Made by a program: the position numbers and the translations under genes. The notes beneath the pieces are model-generated. The model saw nothing but the letters and a program-made list of their open reading frames with translations, ran no database searches and was not told the origin of the DNA. From ECT2AJA-044 sp965658225 (lineage in GTDB: Bacteria; Bacteroidota; Bacteroidia; Flavobacteriales; ECT2AJA-044), in assembly GCA_965658225.1 (NCBI GenBank), contig CBFHRK010000005.1, positions 1-64,000 of the forward strand: a stretch of DNA of 64,000 nt, given 5' to 3'. This document shows positions 33,057-42,938 of this stretch, one piece after another (positions within the stretch are counted from its first letter, which is position 1; the number at the start of each line of letters is the position of its first letter).

Positions 33057-34904
33057 ATGTATAGCAAAGGATTCCGCCGTATATTTTATGTTTTGCCGCT
33101 CTTGTTTTCATTAACTACTGTCGCTCAAAAGGCTCCAGAAAGGATAGATCCGCCCCATTGGTTCGCGGGAATGAACTCCGATACCCTAGAATTATTGGTA
33201 TCTGGATCCGACTGGACCGATTGCACGTTTAATCTGAAGGAATCGACGGGTGTCACCTTGCATCGGGCCGAGCAGGCCCCGAATAATCACTATGTGTATT
33301 TGACTTTGGTATTCGATAAAGAAGCACCCGCTCAAACACTCGAACTCATTGTTCAAAAAGGCCGCAAAAAGAAGTCTTTCACCTACGAATTGAGGGAGCG
33401 ATCTGCGGATCCGGCCGGACTCACACCTGCGGATATAATGTACCTCATTACGCCCGATCGGTTTGCGAATGGCGATCCTTCAAATGATGTGGTTAAGGGC
33501 TCCAATAACATGGCCCTCGATCGGGCCGATGGCTTCGCTCGCCACGGAGGCGACCTTCAGGGAATCATTGATCACCTCGATTATATCCAAGACCTCGGCG
33601 TTAATGCACTCTGGCTCAATCCCGTTTTAGAAGCGAACGAATTCAAAGAGCCCTACCATGGTTACGCAATCAGCAACCACTACAAAATAGACCCTCACTA
33701 TGGCGACCTCGCACTATACGGTACCCTCATGGACGAATTGAAAAAGCGCGACATGAAAATGGTGATGGATGTGGTTTATAATCACTTTGGATCTCAACAC
33801 TACCTAGTTTTGGATCCGCCCGCCGACGACTGGATCCACCGCTTCGAGGAGTATACAAGGTCTAATTTTAGAGCGCCCGTATTACTCGATCCGCACGCTC
33901 CGGAATCGGAAAAGAAGAGGTTTTCAGAAGGTTGGTTCGATGAGCATATGCCCGATATGAATTATGATAACAAGCACCTTGCGACCTACATGATTCAAAA
34001 TACGCTTTGGTGGATCGAGACTTTTGGTATCGACGCCTTGCGAATTGATACGTATGCCTATCCGGAGCAAGATTTTATGGCAAAATTGGCAAAAGAAGTG
34101 CGCGATGAACATCCCGGATTCTTCTTGTTTGGGGAGACCTGGGTGCACGGACAGCAAATTCAATCGTGGTTTCCAGAAGATATGAAACAACGCAAGGGAG
34201 AAGGATCCGGTCAGACTTCCGTCACTGATTTTCAATTGTATTTCGCGCTAAACAAAGGAGCCAATGAAGCTTATGGTTGGGCTGAAGGAGTGAGTCGAAT
34301 TTATTATACGCTGGCAGCGGATTGGCTCTACGCGCATCCCGATTCACTGGTAACCTTTGTCGATAATCATGATCTCGCGCGCTATTTCGGAAGCGTTGGC
34401 GAAGACCTAAATAAATTCAAATGGGGTGTGGGCGCAATGCTTACCACTCGGGGCATACCTTGTATTTACTACGGTACCGAAATTTTAATGAAAGAAACCA
34501 AGGACCACGGAGCAATTCGGGAAGATTTTCCCGGTGGATGGCCAAGTGATACCTTGAGCAAGTTTGAACCATCGGGCCGAAATGAGGCCGAGAACGAAGC
34601 GTATAATTTTATTCGCGATTTAAATAATTTGCGCCGTAAGCATAACGCCCTAGCGGCCGGAAGCCTTACGCAATACACGCCCGATCAAGGTGAGTACGTG
34701 TATTTCCGTCACGATAAGGATGAAACCTTTATGATTCTCATGAATGGCAACGACTCCGAGCACGTTTTTGATTTGGGTCGTTATGTCGATTTCCTTTCTA
34801 ACGAAACGAAATTGGTAAATGCCTTAGATGCATCTGATAAACGCGGAGTTGAGCCAATGACTTTGCCTGCACGCGGATTCAGAATTTATCAATTGGTCGA
34901 TTAA
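33057..34904 (+). CDS. susA: GH13 neopullulanase/cyclomaltodextrinase-like amylase (SusA-like)
   Basis: A 615-residue exported enzyme: amino-terminal signal-like segment (RIFYVLPLLFSLTTVAQ), an immunoglobulin-like domain (about 30-115), then the (beta/alpha)8 barrel with GH13 regions I (MVMDVVYNH), II (IDALRIDTYAYP, nucleophile Asp), III (FLFGETW, acid/base Glu) and IV (TFVDNHD). It would cut maltodextrins or cyclodextrins in the periplasm to feed the transporter and phosphorylase of the operon on the other strand. Its stop overlaps that of the MFS gene by four bases. Confidence 0.9.
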   Translation: MYSKGFRRIFYVLPLLFSLTTVAQKAPERIDPPHWFAGMNSDTLELLVSGSDWTDCTFNLKESTGVTLHRAEQAPNNHYVYLTLVFDKEAPAQTLELIVQKGRKKKSFTYELRERSADPAGLTPADIMYLITPDRFANGDPSNDVVKGSNNMALDRADGFARHGGDLQGIIDHLDYIQDLGVNALWLNPVLEANEFKEPYHGYAISNHYKIDPHYGDLALYGTLMDELKKRDMKMVMDVVYNHFGSQHYLVLDPPADDWIHRFEEYTRSNFRAPVLLDPHAPESEKKRFSEGWFDEHMPDMNYDNKHLATYMIQNTLWWIETFGIDALRIDTYAYPEQDFMAKLAKEVRDEHPGFFLFGETWVHGQQIQSWFPEDMKQRKGEGSGQTSVTDFQLYFALNKGANEAYGWAEGVSRIYYTLAADWLYAHPDSLVTFVDNHDLARYFGSVGEDLNKFKWGVGAMLTTRGIPCIYYGTEILMKETKDHGAIREDFPGGWPSDTLSKFEPSGRNEAENEAYNFIRDLNNLRRKHNALAAGSLTQYTPDQGEYVYFRHDKDETFMILMNGNDSEHVFDLGRYVDFLSNETKLVNALDASDKRGVEPMTLPARGFRIYQLVD

Positions 34905-36433
34905 TTCTCTTTCGACGTCTTTTCCAAATAAGCGGCTTCTCCGAAAAGCGGTTCTTTGATGCGCAGCGTTAAGAAGGCCGCCAAAATAAAGAAGGCACCT
35001 CCCATCACTAAATAGAGCATGGCGTAGTCCTGAAAAAACGCGTGAACAATTGGACCGCCAATGATTCCGTTGATGATTTGCGGAATTACAATGAAGAAGT
35101 TGAAAATGCCCATGTATACGCCCATTTTATTCACGGGTAAGCTGTCTATGAGCAGTGCATATGGCATAGATAAGATGCTGGCCCAGGCGAAGCCGATACC
35201 AATCATACTTATGATTAACCAATCTTGGGGTAAGAAATAGAGTCCTAGTAGGCCTAATCCGCCCGAAATTAGGGCGGTAAAATGAACAAATTTCCGACTC
35301 GTTTTCTTTGCCATGGGCGTGAGCAAAAAGGCAAAGACCAAGGCAAAGGCGTTGTACCAGCCAAATAGAAAACCTGTATAATCCCCAGCATCGTTGAAGG
35401 CCGCCGAAGCATTGTCCGTTGGCGCCAAACCGTAATGGTGCGTTGCTAGAGCCGAAGTGGTATACACCCACATCGTAAAGAGGCCAAACCAAGAAAAAAA
35501 TTGAACCCAGCCCAAGCGCTGCATTCTCTTTGGCATTTTAAGGGCGTCGGAGAAAATAGCACGCATCATATTCGTTTTTTCCTCTTCTTCCTCAACTTCG
35601 CCCTGATGCTTTTTAAATACTTCTGGCGGATATTCTTTGATCGTTAAAATGGTATAAATGATTGAGCCGAGCAATATGAAAGCACCTATATAGAAGGAGT
35701 AGACCACGTTTGCAGGAACTGAGCCTGCGGCGGTTACGTTGGACACATTGAATACATTGGTCATGATCCACGGCATAAAAGATCCGAGGATTGCACCAAT
35801 GCTAATTAATACGGTTTGAACACTGAAGCCCAATGTTCCCTGCGATTTCGGAAGCATATCGCCTACCAAGGCACGAAAAGGTTCCATGCTTATATTGAAA
35901 CTCGCATCCATGAGCGCGAGAAAAGCAACGCCAATCCATAGCACTGCGCTAATACCTATAAACTCTGTTGCCGTCAGTGATTCTNNNNNNNNNNNNNNNN
36001 NNNNNNNNNNNNNNNNNNNNNNNNNNNNNNNNNNNNNNNNNNNNNNNNNNNNNNNNNNNNNNNNNNNNNNNNNNNNNNNNNNNCCGGCCAAAATATTGGC
36101 GTTCGGTAAGAAAATGAGCCCCAAAGCTGCCATGATGGCCCCAACTAGAAAGTAAGGTTTACGGCGTCCCATGGGTCCCCAAGTTTTGTCGCCCATATGG
36201 CCAATAATCGGCTGAACAATGAGGCCGGTGAATGGGGCAACTAGCCAAAACCAACTTAAATGGTGCACATCGGCGCCGAAGTTCTGGAGAATCCGACTGG
36301 CATTACCGTTTTGAAGTCCAAAACCCATTTGAATTCCCATAAAACCCATACTTAGGTTTACAATGGTCCCCAAAGAGAGTTTCGGCTTTTCAATTGCCGT
36401 GGTTACTTTTTCCGTGAATGAAGATTGGGCCAT
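34901..36433 (-). CDS. Sugar MFS transporter (SLC45/maltose type), interrupted by gap
   Basis: About 510 codons with twelve predicted helices and the GPH/SLC45-type motif GHMGDKTWGPMGRRKPYFLV after helix 2. The family imports sucrose or maltose with protons; in this cluster maltose or short maltodextrins are the expected cargo. A run of 99 N (35985-36083) hides part of the protein. The ATG at 36433 (MAQSSFTEKVTTAIEKPKLS) is chosen because it follows the mgsA stop by 11 bases; a farther upstream start would run back into mgsA. Last gene of the ten-gene operon. Confidence 0.85.
   Translation of the reverse strand: MAQSSFTEKVTTAIEKPKLSLGTIVNLSMGFMGIQMGFGLQNGNASRILQNFGADVHHLSWFWLVAPFTGLIVQPIIGHMGDKTWGPMGRRKPYFLVGAIMAALGLIFLPNANILAXXXXXXXXXXXXXXXXXXXXXXXXXXXXXXXXXXESLTATEFIGISAVLWIGVAFLALMDASFNISMEPFRALVGDMLPKSQGTLGFSVQTVLISIGAILGSFMPWIMTNVFNVSNVTAAGSVPANVVYSFYIGAFILLGSIIYTILTIKEYPPEVFKKHQGEVEEEEEKTNMMRAIFSDALKMPKRMQRLGWVQFFSWFGLFTMWVYTTSALATHHYGLAPTDNASAAFNDAGDYTGFLFGWYNAFALVFAFLLTPMAKKTSRKFVHFTALISGGLGLLGLYFLPQDWLIISMIGIGFAWASILSMPYALLIDSLPVNKMGVYMGIFNFFIVIPQIINGIIGGPIVHAFFQDYAMLYLVMGGAFFILAAFLTLRIKEPLFGEAAYLEKTSKEN
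35985..36083. other. Assembly gap (99 N) inside the sugar transporter gene
   Basis: Unresolved bases. The frame resumes correctly on both sides if the length is 99, a multiple of three. Confidence 0.99.
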
Positions 36434-36444
36434 GGGATTCCTTT

Positions 36445-36825
36445 TTATGTCAGTGAATCTCGCTCTAACGAGCGGAAAATTAGAGAGGCAGTTGCCGGAT
36501 TCGTCGCTAAGGGAATATTGTAGACGTCGCATACGCGCATGAGCATCGCAATATCCGGTTCGTGGGGATGCTTGTCCAATGGATCCCGAAAAAAGAATAC
36601 TGCATGTATTTTTCCTTCTGCTACCTCTGCTGCAATTTGCGCATCTCCGCCTAAAGGACCGCTTTTTACTTTCGTTACTTGAAGTCCGGCCGACTCCACA
36701 TGCTTCCCCGTTGTACCGGTTGCGATTAAGTCGATTTCATTCTTTTTCAAAAGGTCGAAATGATCCCGCATAAACGTGACCATTTCGGCTTTTTTTCCGT
36801 CGTGAGCGATCAGGGCAATTTTCAT
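36445..36825 (-). CDS. mgsA: Methylglyoxal synthase, canonical copy
   Basis: Converts dihydroxyacetone phosphate to methylglyoxal and phosphate, a bypass that relieves phosphate-trapped glycolysis. The 126-residue protein keeps all the recognised active-site features: H8-D9 with K11/K12, the phosphate loop ATGTTG (35-40), the catalytic Asp61 in SGPLGGDAQI, D81 in FFRDPLD, and H88 and D91 in HPHEPD. Its ATG overlaps the stop of the GH13 gene by one base. A second, degenerate paralogue lies earlier in the same operon. Confidence 0.93.
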   Translation of the reverse strand: MKIALIAHDGKKAEMVTFMRDHFDLLKKNEIDLIATGTTGKHVESAGLQVTKVKSGPLGGDAQIAAEVAEGKIHAVFFFRDPLDKHPHEPDIAMLMRVCDVYNIPLATNPATASLIFRSLERDSLT

Positions 36826-38258
36826 TATCTGTAGAATAGTAAGAAGTTACCTGGAACTACGACCAAATCAGAAGCACTTTCTGCATTCCATTGAATAGCA
36901 TTTTGTCCGTCGAAGGTGGAATAGAGTCCGGATAAGGCTAATTCACTTTGTGTGAGTCGGATCGATTCTTCACCGAAGTTGAATAAGGCAACACATTCAG
37001 AGTTTCCGTTAGCACGTTTAAAAGCGTAGGTGCCGTTTTCATCATTGGCAACCAATAACTCAAAATCCCCACCGTAATTCCCGTTAAAGAGGGCAGGAGT
37101 AGTGTGGTATATGTCCATCATTCTCTTGTAAAACTGACTGTAGGTCCAACCAGTCAGGTGGTCTTCCGTTTTTGTCCAATCAATTTCATCTTTGTCGAAA
37201 AACTTGAGTGCGCGATCGAGGCCTACTTCTTGTCCCCCGTAAATTAGAGGCATTCCGCGATCCATAGTCGCGCAGAGTGCGAATAACTGAAAGTGTTGCT
37301 TTCCATAGCGATCAAAAACCGGCTTGTTCCAAGAGTTTTCATCGTGATTGGTGGTGAAATACATGCGGATATCGTCTTTCGTATAATTTGAATCTATTTG
37401 CATCCGCAGTTTTTCAATATCGGATGGCCCTTTTTCCTTGCGTGCTAATTCTCCTAACAAATGATGAAAATCCCAACCGTAGTTCATATTGAAATTCTCC
37501 ATATCTGTAGGCTCGCCCCACTCTGCAAGCATGAACAGTTCTTTGTCCCAAGTGGCTCGTTGTTCGCTTAAGTAGCTCCAGAATTCAATGGGTACAAAAC
37601 CCGCTACATCGCAACGAAATCCATCGATGTCGGCTTCATCGACCCACCATTTCATTTCGCCGGCCATGGCTTTCCAGAGCTCTTTGTTATCGTAATTCAA
37701 ATCGGCTACATCGGTCCAGTCGGTGACAACGCCTTCGTTATCGCGTGCTACATTTATTTCGCCCGCTTCATTATAGGTGTAGAAATCGGGGTGTTCTTGT
37801 GTCCAAACATGGTCGAAGGCTGTATGATTGGCAACCCAGTCCAAAACAATTTTAAAGTCGAGTTCGTGCGCCTCATCAACGAGTGCTTTGAAATCTTTCA
37901 AGGTTCCAAAATTCGGATTCACCGCTGTATAATCTTGAATGGAGTAATAGCTCCCTAATGGGCCTTTTCGCTTTTTAATCCCAATGGGTTGAACGGGCAT
38001 AAGCCAAAGAATATCTACACCCAATTCTTTGAGTTTTGGTAAGTGTTTTCTGAAGGCATTGATGGTTCCTTCAGGGGTGTATTGACGAATATTCACTTCA
38101 TAAATTGTCGCGTTCGCAACCCATTTCGGATGTCTGCTTTCCACTTTACTCATGGGCCTACTATCTGCAGATATGTTTTGTTTTTCATTACTGGCTGGCG
38201 TATTCGAACAGCTTGAAATTAGCGCTGCAATTAAAGAAAGAAAGAGTAGTTTTTTCAT
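36825..38258 (-). CDS. GH13 alpha-amylase lipoprotein
   Basis: A 477-residue lipoprotein (lipobox LISSC, Cys near residue 17). The GH13 barrel shows region I (IVLDWVANHTAFDH), II (IDGFRCDVAGFVP, nucleophile Asp), III (LFMLAEWGEP, acid/base Glu) and IV (YFTTNHDENSWN). The short carboxyl domain is beta-rich. It probably trims maltodextrins at the outer membrane or in the periplasm. It overlaps the GH13 gene upstream and mgsA downstream by one base each, so it is translationally coupled. Confidence 0.9.
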   Translation of the reverse strand: MKKLLFLSLIAALISSCSNTPASNEKQNISADSRPMSKVESRHPKWVANATIYEVNIRQYTPEGTINAFRKHLPKLKELGVDILWLMPVQPIGIKKRKGPLGSYYSIQDYTAVNPNFGTLKDFKALVDEAHELDFKIVLDWVANHTAFDHVWTQEHPDFYTYNEAGEINVARDNEGVVTDWTDVADLNYDNKELWKAMAGEMKWWVDEADIDGFRCDVAGFVPIEFWSYLSEQRATWDKELFMLAEWGEPTDMENFNMNYGWDFHHLLGELARKEKGPSDIEKLRMQIDSNYTKDDIRMYFTTNHDENSWNKPVFDRYGKQHFQLFALCATMDRGMPLIYGGQEVGLDRALKFFDKDEIDWTKTEDHLTGWTYSQFYKRMMDIYHTTPALFNGNYGGDFELLVANDENGTYAFKRANGNSECVALFNFGEESIRLTQSELALSGLYSTFDGQNAIQWNAESASDLVVVPGNFLLFYR

Positions 38259-40600
38259 TATTCGGGTTTTAGGTACACGAAACTAAGTGGTGCTAAACTG
38301 GCTTTCCCGGTTTCGTTCATTTCGATGTTTCCGGCAATTACTTCGGCATTGTTGAGTTTGAGCGCGTGTGCTTCATTTCCCGCATTAATCCAAACGATTA
38401 CTCGGTCACCCAGGTAATTGCGTTCGATACGCAGTACGTTTTCACCTTCAAGAGTTACTTCCGTTTCGCCGAAGGTTAGCGCCATTTGGCCCTCTCGGGC
38501 CGATAATAATTGCTGCACCTCCAAACGGAGTTCATTCTCGTTATTGGTATAGCCATTAAACTTCATCATTTTACGGTTATCCGGATCATTCGCTCCCCAG
38601 CTTCCGTATTCATCGCCATAATAGATCACCGGAATTCCCGGAATGGCAAAGTTAAAGGCGTGTAATAAGCCGAGGCGTTTATAGGCCTCGGGTTTTGGTT
38701 CTGGTATTTCGCGCGTCCAACCGGCCAATTTTTGATCTTCACTGAGTAATACATCTCCAGAGGCAATAGAAATGAAGCGAGACCGATCTTGGTTTCCTGA
38801 AATATAGCCCATAAGATTATGGCCACCGTAGATTCGAATACTTTGCTCAAGGGTGTTTTTTAGGTTTTCGAGTCCGTTTTCAGAAGAAGAAAAAGCCATC
38901 ACAGCGGCGTCGTAGGTATTGAAATCGAACTGAGCATCCAGTAATCCATTTCCAATGTAGCTAGCTATTAATTCTGGACTCCCATAGGTTTCTCCGATCT
39001 GATAAATATTTCGGTCCAGCCCCAGTCCTTTTATTTTTCTTGTCAAGGTGCGCCAATACAATTCGTCAATGTGTTTTGTGGCATCGTGTCTAAAACCGTC
39101 GAAATCGTATTCTGTGATCCAAACCAGTGCACTATCGGTCATTGGGTCAACAACTTCTTTCTTCCTTAAATCAAGCGTAGGCATAAAGGTGTCGAACCAA
39201 GTGGTTAATCGTTGGTCGTCCCAACGTTCGGTATTCAGCGTGCCGTCCGGAAGATAGAGCGGAGTAGCCCAATCGGGATGATCTCTATACACCGGATGCT
39301 TTTCGTGAACGTGATTAGCCACGTAATCGAGCAGTACATTTTGGTTTTCTGCATGCGCGTCGTTTAATAGAGATCGTATTTCATCGGGCGTTCCAAAACG
39401 CGGATCTGGCTTGATGTTTGAAACGGGCCAATAGCCGTGGTACCCAGAAAACTTGGTTACTACTCCTCCTTTATTCCAAAGCCCCCAAGCATCATCTGGG
39501 TTTTTAGAGATAGGGGAAAGCCAAATAGTATTGGTCCCGAGCTCTTTAAAGAAATTTGCTTTCAATGCATCGTGTACTCCTGCGATATCACCTCCGTAAA
39601 AGTTCGCTTTCGGCAAAACCTCTGGATCGTTTAATGGAGCGTCATTCTCTTCGTTACCATTTCGAAAGCGGTCGACCATCATGAAGTAAAGCGTTGCCTT
39701 TTGCCAATCAGACCTCCTCAATTGGGCCGGATCCTGAACAATTGAACCATTTTCAAGTGGTATTAATAGGTCGTTGCTTCGTCTTCCATTCCGAATGGAA
39801 TACACTCGAATGTGGCTTCGGCCCGTGGCGAATTCCGACTTCGCATTTAGTTTAGGCACTTCGATTGTTAAACTTCCTTCCGTTTCCGTAATTGGAAGTT
39901 GTTGATTCTGCCAGAAGGCGAGCACTATTTGATCGCTGGGTAGTTTGTTTAGAATTATTGTTTGGTTATCGCTGGCAAATGGTTCCAAACGAACTGGGGC
40001 TTCTCCTGAAAAGTCCAAAACAAGGGTTGAATTGAATCCGCCCGAGCCATTGGAGATAGAATCTTGCAGCGGATCTGTTTTTTCTGTGGCGATTCCATTC
40101 CGCCACACGTAGTATTTATATTGATAGCGGTCGGGTTTCAACGACAAGTCAATACTAAATAATTGATCCTCGCCCAATTCCATTTTCGAACTCGTTCGAT
40201 TCCAAGCATTAAAGGTTCCGAAAACAAAAACAGAGTCGGCTGCTCCTTCGAAAAAGAAGTCTACGGTGGTTTCCGGGGCAAAGAACACCGGAATCTCGTA
40301 GTGATCCTTTTTGAAAGATACTTTTGCTACTGTATAACCTTGATTTGCCGTATCGGCGAGGTGGTAGTGGGTGCTTTTCTTGCTGGATTCAACGGAAACG
40401 GATGGTTCAAAAGTGATGGATTGCATTCCCAAGGTATCGAGTATGTAATCGTGCAAGTGAAATGTATTCTGACTTGCCGATAAAATGAGCGGCCCTGCAA
40501 ATCCGGAGATTTGTGCTCCTTGCGAAAGCTTATTGTCTTCGGGTGCGGTACACGCCGTGATCAGAAATAAGGAAACGAAACCAATCCATCCATTCTTCAT
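38258..40600 (-). CDS. GH13 lipoprotein with glycogen-binding-like domain and variant region IV
   Basis: A 780-residue lipoprotein (lipobox LITAC). Residues about 105-200 form a CBM48/E-set-like module (VFVFGTFNAWNRTSS; DRYQYKYYVW); a second beta domain precedes the GH13 barrel (about 300-690). The barrel has region I (VLLDYVANHVHEKH), II (FDGFRHDATKHI) and III (YQIGETYGS), while region IV reads YISGNQDRSRF, with Gln in place of the usual His before the catalytic Asp. It is probably an alpha-glucan hydrolase acting on branched or cyclic dextrins; specificity is uncertain. Confidence 0.86.
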   Translation of the reverse strand: MKNGWIGFVSLFLITACTAPEDNKLSQGAQISGFAGPLILSASQNTFHLHDYILDTLGMQSITFEPSVSVESSKKSTHYHLADTANQGYTVAKVSFKKDHYEIPVFFAPETTVDFFFEGAADSVFVFGTFNAWNRTSSKMELGEDQLFSIDLSLKPDRYQYKYYVWRNGIATEKTDPLQDSISNGSGGFNSTLVLDFSGEAPVRLEPFASDNQTIILNKLPSDQIVLAFWQNQQLPITETEGSLTIEVPKLNAKSEFATGRSHIRVYSIRNGRRSNDLLIPLENGSIVQDPAQLRRSDWQKATLYFMMVDRFRNGNEENDAPLNDPEVLPKANFYGGDIAGVHDALKANFFKELGTNTIWLSPISKNPDDAWGLWNKGGVVTKFSGYHGYWPVSNIKPDPRFGTPDEIRSLLNDAHAENQNVLLDYVANHVHEKHPVYRDHPDWATPLYLPDGTLNTERWDDQRLTTWFDTFMPTLDLRKKEVVDPMTDSALVWITEYDFDGFRHDATKHIDELYWRTLTRKIKGLGLDRNIYQIGETYGSPELIASYIGNGLLDAQFDFNTYDAAVMAFSSSENGLENLKNTLEQSIRIYGGHNLMGYISGNQDRSRFISIASGDVLLSEDQKLAGWTREIPEPKPEAYKRLGLLHAFNFAIPGIPVIYYGDEYGSWGANDPDNRKMMKFNGYTNNENELRLEVQQLLSAREGQMALTFGETEVTLEGENVLRIERNYLGDRVIVWINAGNEAHALKLNNAEVIAGNIEMNETGKASLAPLSFVYLKPE

Positions 40601-40601
40601 A

Positions 40602-42923
40602 TTACAATGCTATTTCTTCCGAATGCACTGCTGATTCTCCAGCGGGCAATCGGTGTTTAACTTCACCGAGAGAGAAGGAGGCTTCGGCCGGACCTTCATT
40701 CAAGATATGAACCGCCTGCGGCGTGATATCAATAGCGAGCTGTGCGCCTCTCCATGTAATTCTAAAGTTAAGTTTTTTCCATCCGGCCGGGAGGGCGGGG
40801 TCAAAATGAAGCTCACCATTTTGAATACTCATTCCTCCAAAACCTTGAACCACGCTGATCCAAGTACCCGCCATGGAGGTGATATGAAGACCTTCATGAA
40901 CTTCGCGGTTGTAGTCATCAAGATCCAGTCGCGAGGTCCGGTGGTACATTTCCATGGCCTTGTTTTCATATCCGAGCTTCGCGGCAAGCACCACGTGAAT
41001 GCAGGGTGAAAGGCTCGATTCATGAACCGTCATAGGCTCGTAAAAATCGAAATTGCGCTTTAGAGTATCGCGATCGAAATTATTGCCGAAAAAGTACATG
41101 CCCTGCAAAACATCGGCTTGCTTGATAAAGCAAGAACGAAGAATTCGGTCCCAACTCCAATGCTGATTAATAGGGCGCTGATTTACGGGCAGGCTATCTG
41201 CAGATCGAAGTTCTTTGTCAAGAAAGCCTTCTTGCTGCAAGTACACATTTCGTTCTTCGTCTAAAGGGAAGTACATGTTGTTCACGATGTTCAACCAATG
41301 CTCACTTTCGGTGTCGCTCCAATTCATTTTCGCCGCTAGGCTTTCCCAACGATCGGAATGTTGATCGCGCACATAGTCAATGCACTCTTTTGTATATTCC
41401 AAACACCACGATGCGATATAGTTCGTGTACCAATTGTTGTTTACGTTGTTTTCGTATTCGTTCGGACCGGTAACCCCGTGCATAACGAACTTCTTTTTCG
41501 CCTCGCTGAAATGAACGCGCTGACTCCAGAAACGGGCAATAGCCACTAGCACCTCTAGACCATATTCAGCTAAATAGCCACGGTCATTGGTGTGCTCAAT
41601 ATAGTTGTAGATTCCGTATGCAATGGCGCCATTTCTGTGGATTTCCTCAAAAGTAATTTCCCATTCATTGTGGCATTCTTCGCCGTTCATAGTTACCATT
41701 GGGTAAAGCGCAGCTCCGTCCGTGAAACCCAGTTTTTGGGCGTTTTCTATAGCCTTTTCTAGGTGCTTGTACCGGTAAACGAGCAAATTTCGCCCGACGT
41801 CTGGAGATGTGGTAGCGAGGTAAAATGGTAGGCAATAGGCTTCGGTATCCCAATAGGTACTCCCACCATATTTTTCGCCGGTAAAGCCTTTGGGGCCGAT
41901 GTTTAATCGTTCATCCTCACCGGTATACGTTTGGTGCATGTGGAAAATATTGAAGCGAATACCTTGTTGTGCTTCGGAGTCGCCTTCAATGATAATATCG
42001 CCGCGGTTCCATCTTTTTTTCCAGGCTTCTTTTTGTTCGGTGAGCAACTGTGTATATCCGGCCGTGCAGGCCGTTGAAGCAACCTTTTTCGCTGTAGTCA
42101 TGAGCTCTGTTTTCGCCACATTCAAGGAGCTTAACAGGGCTACATATTTCTGTACGGTAATGGTTTCATCTGGGTTCGCATGCACTTGAAAGCGGCTTCC
42201 GATGTACTTGTTTTTTGAAATTTCTTCGGCGGAAATACTTATTTCTTCTCCATTGCGGAGCACCTCGAATTTCATGGCGGCGGTTACTTGGAAATCGAGT
42301 TTTTTCGTTTTCGCTGTGATTTGGGCCTCACGGCCCGATCCGCTCTGAGCCACTTCTTCCCAGAATTTCTCTTCCCAATTGGCGTCGTGATTTTCAACGT
42401 CGAAATCGAGGTAGGAGCAAAAGCTGATTTGGCCTGAAAAATTGAGCGGTGTAATGCTGTAGCTCATCGCGGCCACTTCATCTCGATGGAGGCTGTAAAA
42501 TCTTTGTGCTTGAACGGAGATTTTTTTGCCGCTAGGCAATGCCGCTTCGAACGAGCGAAGTAGGTAACCTTCGCGCATGTTCAATTCGCGATAAAAACCG
42601 CTTACTTCCATTTTAGCTAGGTCGACAGATTCGCCTTCAATTTCAATATCGAGTCCAATCCAGTTAACTGAGTTCAACACTTTGGCGAAGTATTCGGGGT
42701 ATCCGTTTTTCCACCAGCCTACTTTCGTTTTGTCGGGGTAGTAGATGCCGGCGATGTAAGAACCTTGCAAAGATTTTCCGGAGTAGGCCTCTTCAAAATT
42801 GGCGCGTTGGCCCATGCGGCCATTTCCAATAGAGAAAATGCTTTCAGATTTGGGGTGATTTTCAGGATCCCAATTGCGCTCAATGATGCGCCATTCGTCG
42901 GTTTCAAGGTATTTCGCTTGCAT
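40602..42923 (-). CDS. mapA: Maltose phosphorylase (GH65)
   Basis: Cleaves maltose with phosphate to glucose and beta-glucose-1-phosphate in the cytoplasm. The 773-residue protein has the family's amino-terminal beta domain (about 1-270), helical linker and (alpha/alpha)6 barrel with catalytic Glu in GVTGPNEYENNVNNNWYTN and phosphate-binding region SSLSPCIHVVLAAKLG. The adjacent beta-phosphoglucomutase gene (15 bases upstream in the operon) processes its product, which supports maltose rather than trehalose or kojibiose as substrate. The internal stretch SGSGREAQ contains one of the TCAC-loop palindromes. Confidence 0.92.
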   Translation of the reverse strand: MQAKYLETDEWRIIERNWDPENHPKSESIFSIGNGRMGQRANFEEAYSGKSLQGSYIAGIYYPDKTKVGWWKNGYPEYFAKVLNSVNWIGLDIEIEGESVDLAKMEVSGFYRELNMREGYLLRSFEAALPSGKKISVQAQRFYSLHRDEVAAMSYSITPLNFSGQISFCSYLDFDVENHDANWEEKFWEEVAQSGSGREAQITAKTKKLDFQVTAAMKFEVLRNGEEISISAEEISKNKYIGSRFQVHANPDETITVQKYVALLSSLNVAKTELMTTAKKVASTACTAGYTQLLTEQKEAWKKRWNRGDIIIEGDSEAQQGIRFNIFHMHQTYTGEDERLNIGPKGFTGEKYGGSTYWDTEAYCLPFYLATTSPDVGRNLLVYRYKHLEKAIENAQKLGFTDGAALYPMVTMNGEECHNEWEITFEEIHRNGAIAYGIYNYIEHTNDRGYLAEYGLEVLVAIARFWSQRVHFSEAKKKFVMHGVTGPNEYENNVNNNWYTNYIASWCLEYTKECIDYVRDQHSDRWESLAAKMNWSDTESEHWLNIVNNMYFPLDEERNVYLQQEGFLDKELRSADSLPVNQRPINQHWSWDRILRSCFIKQADVLQGMYFFGNNFDRDTLKRNFDFYEPMTVHESSLSPCIHVVLAAKLGYENKAMEMYHRTSRLDLDDYNREVHEGLHITSMAGTWISVVQGFGGMSIQNGELHFDPALPAGWKKLNFRITWRGAQLAIDITPQAVHILNEGPAEASFSLGEVKHRLPAGESAVHSEEIAL

Positions 42924-42938
42924 AGGGCGAAGAGTATT

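Noticed and set aside
36433..36532. Longer amino end for the sugar transporter
   Set aside because: It would overlap mgsA by nearly 90 bases; the ATG at 36433 gives normal spacing and a family-like start.
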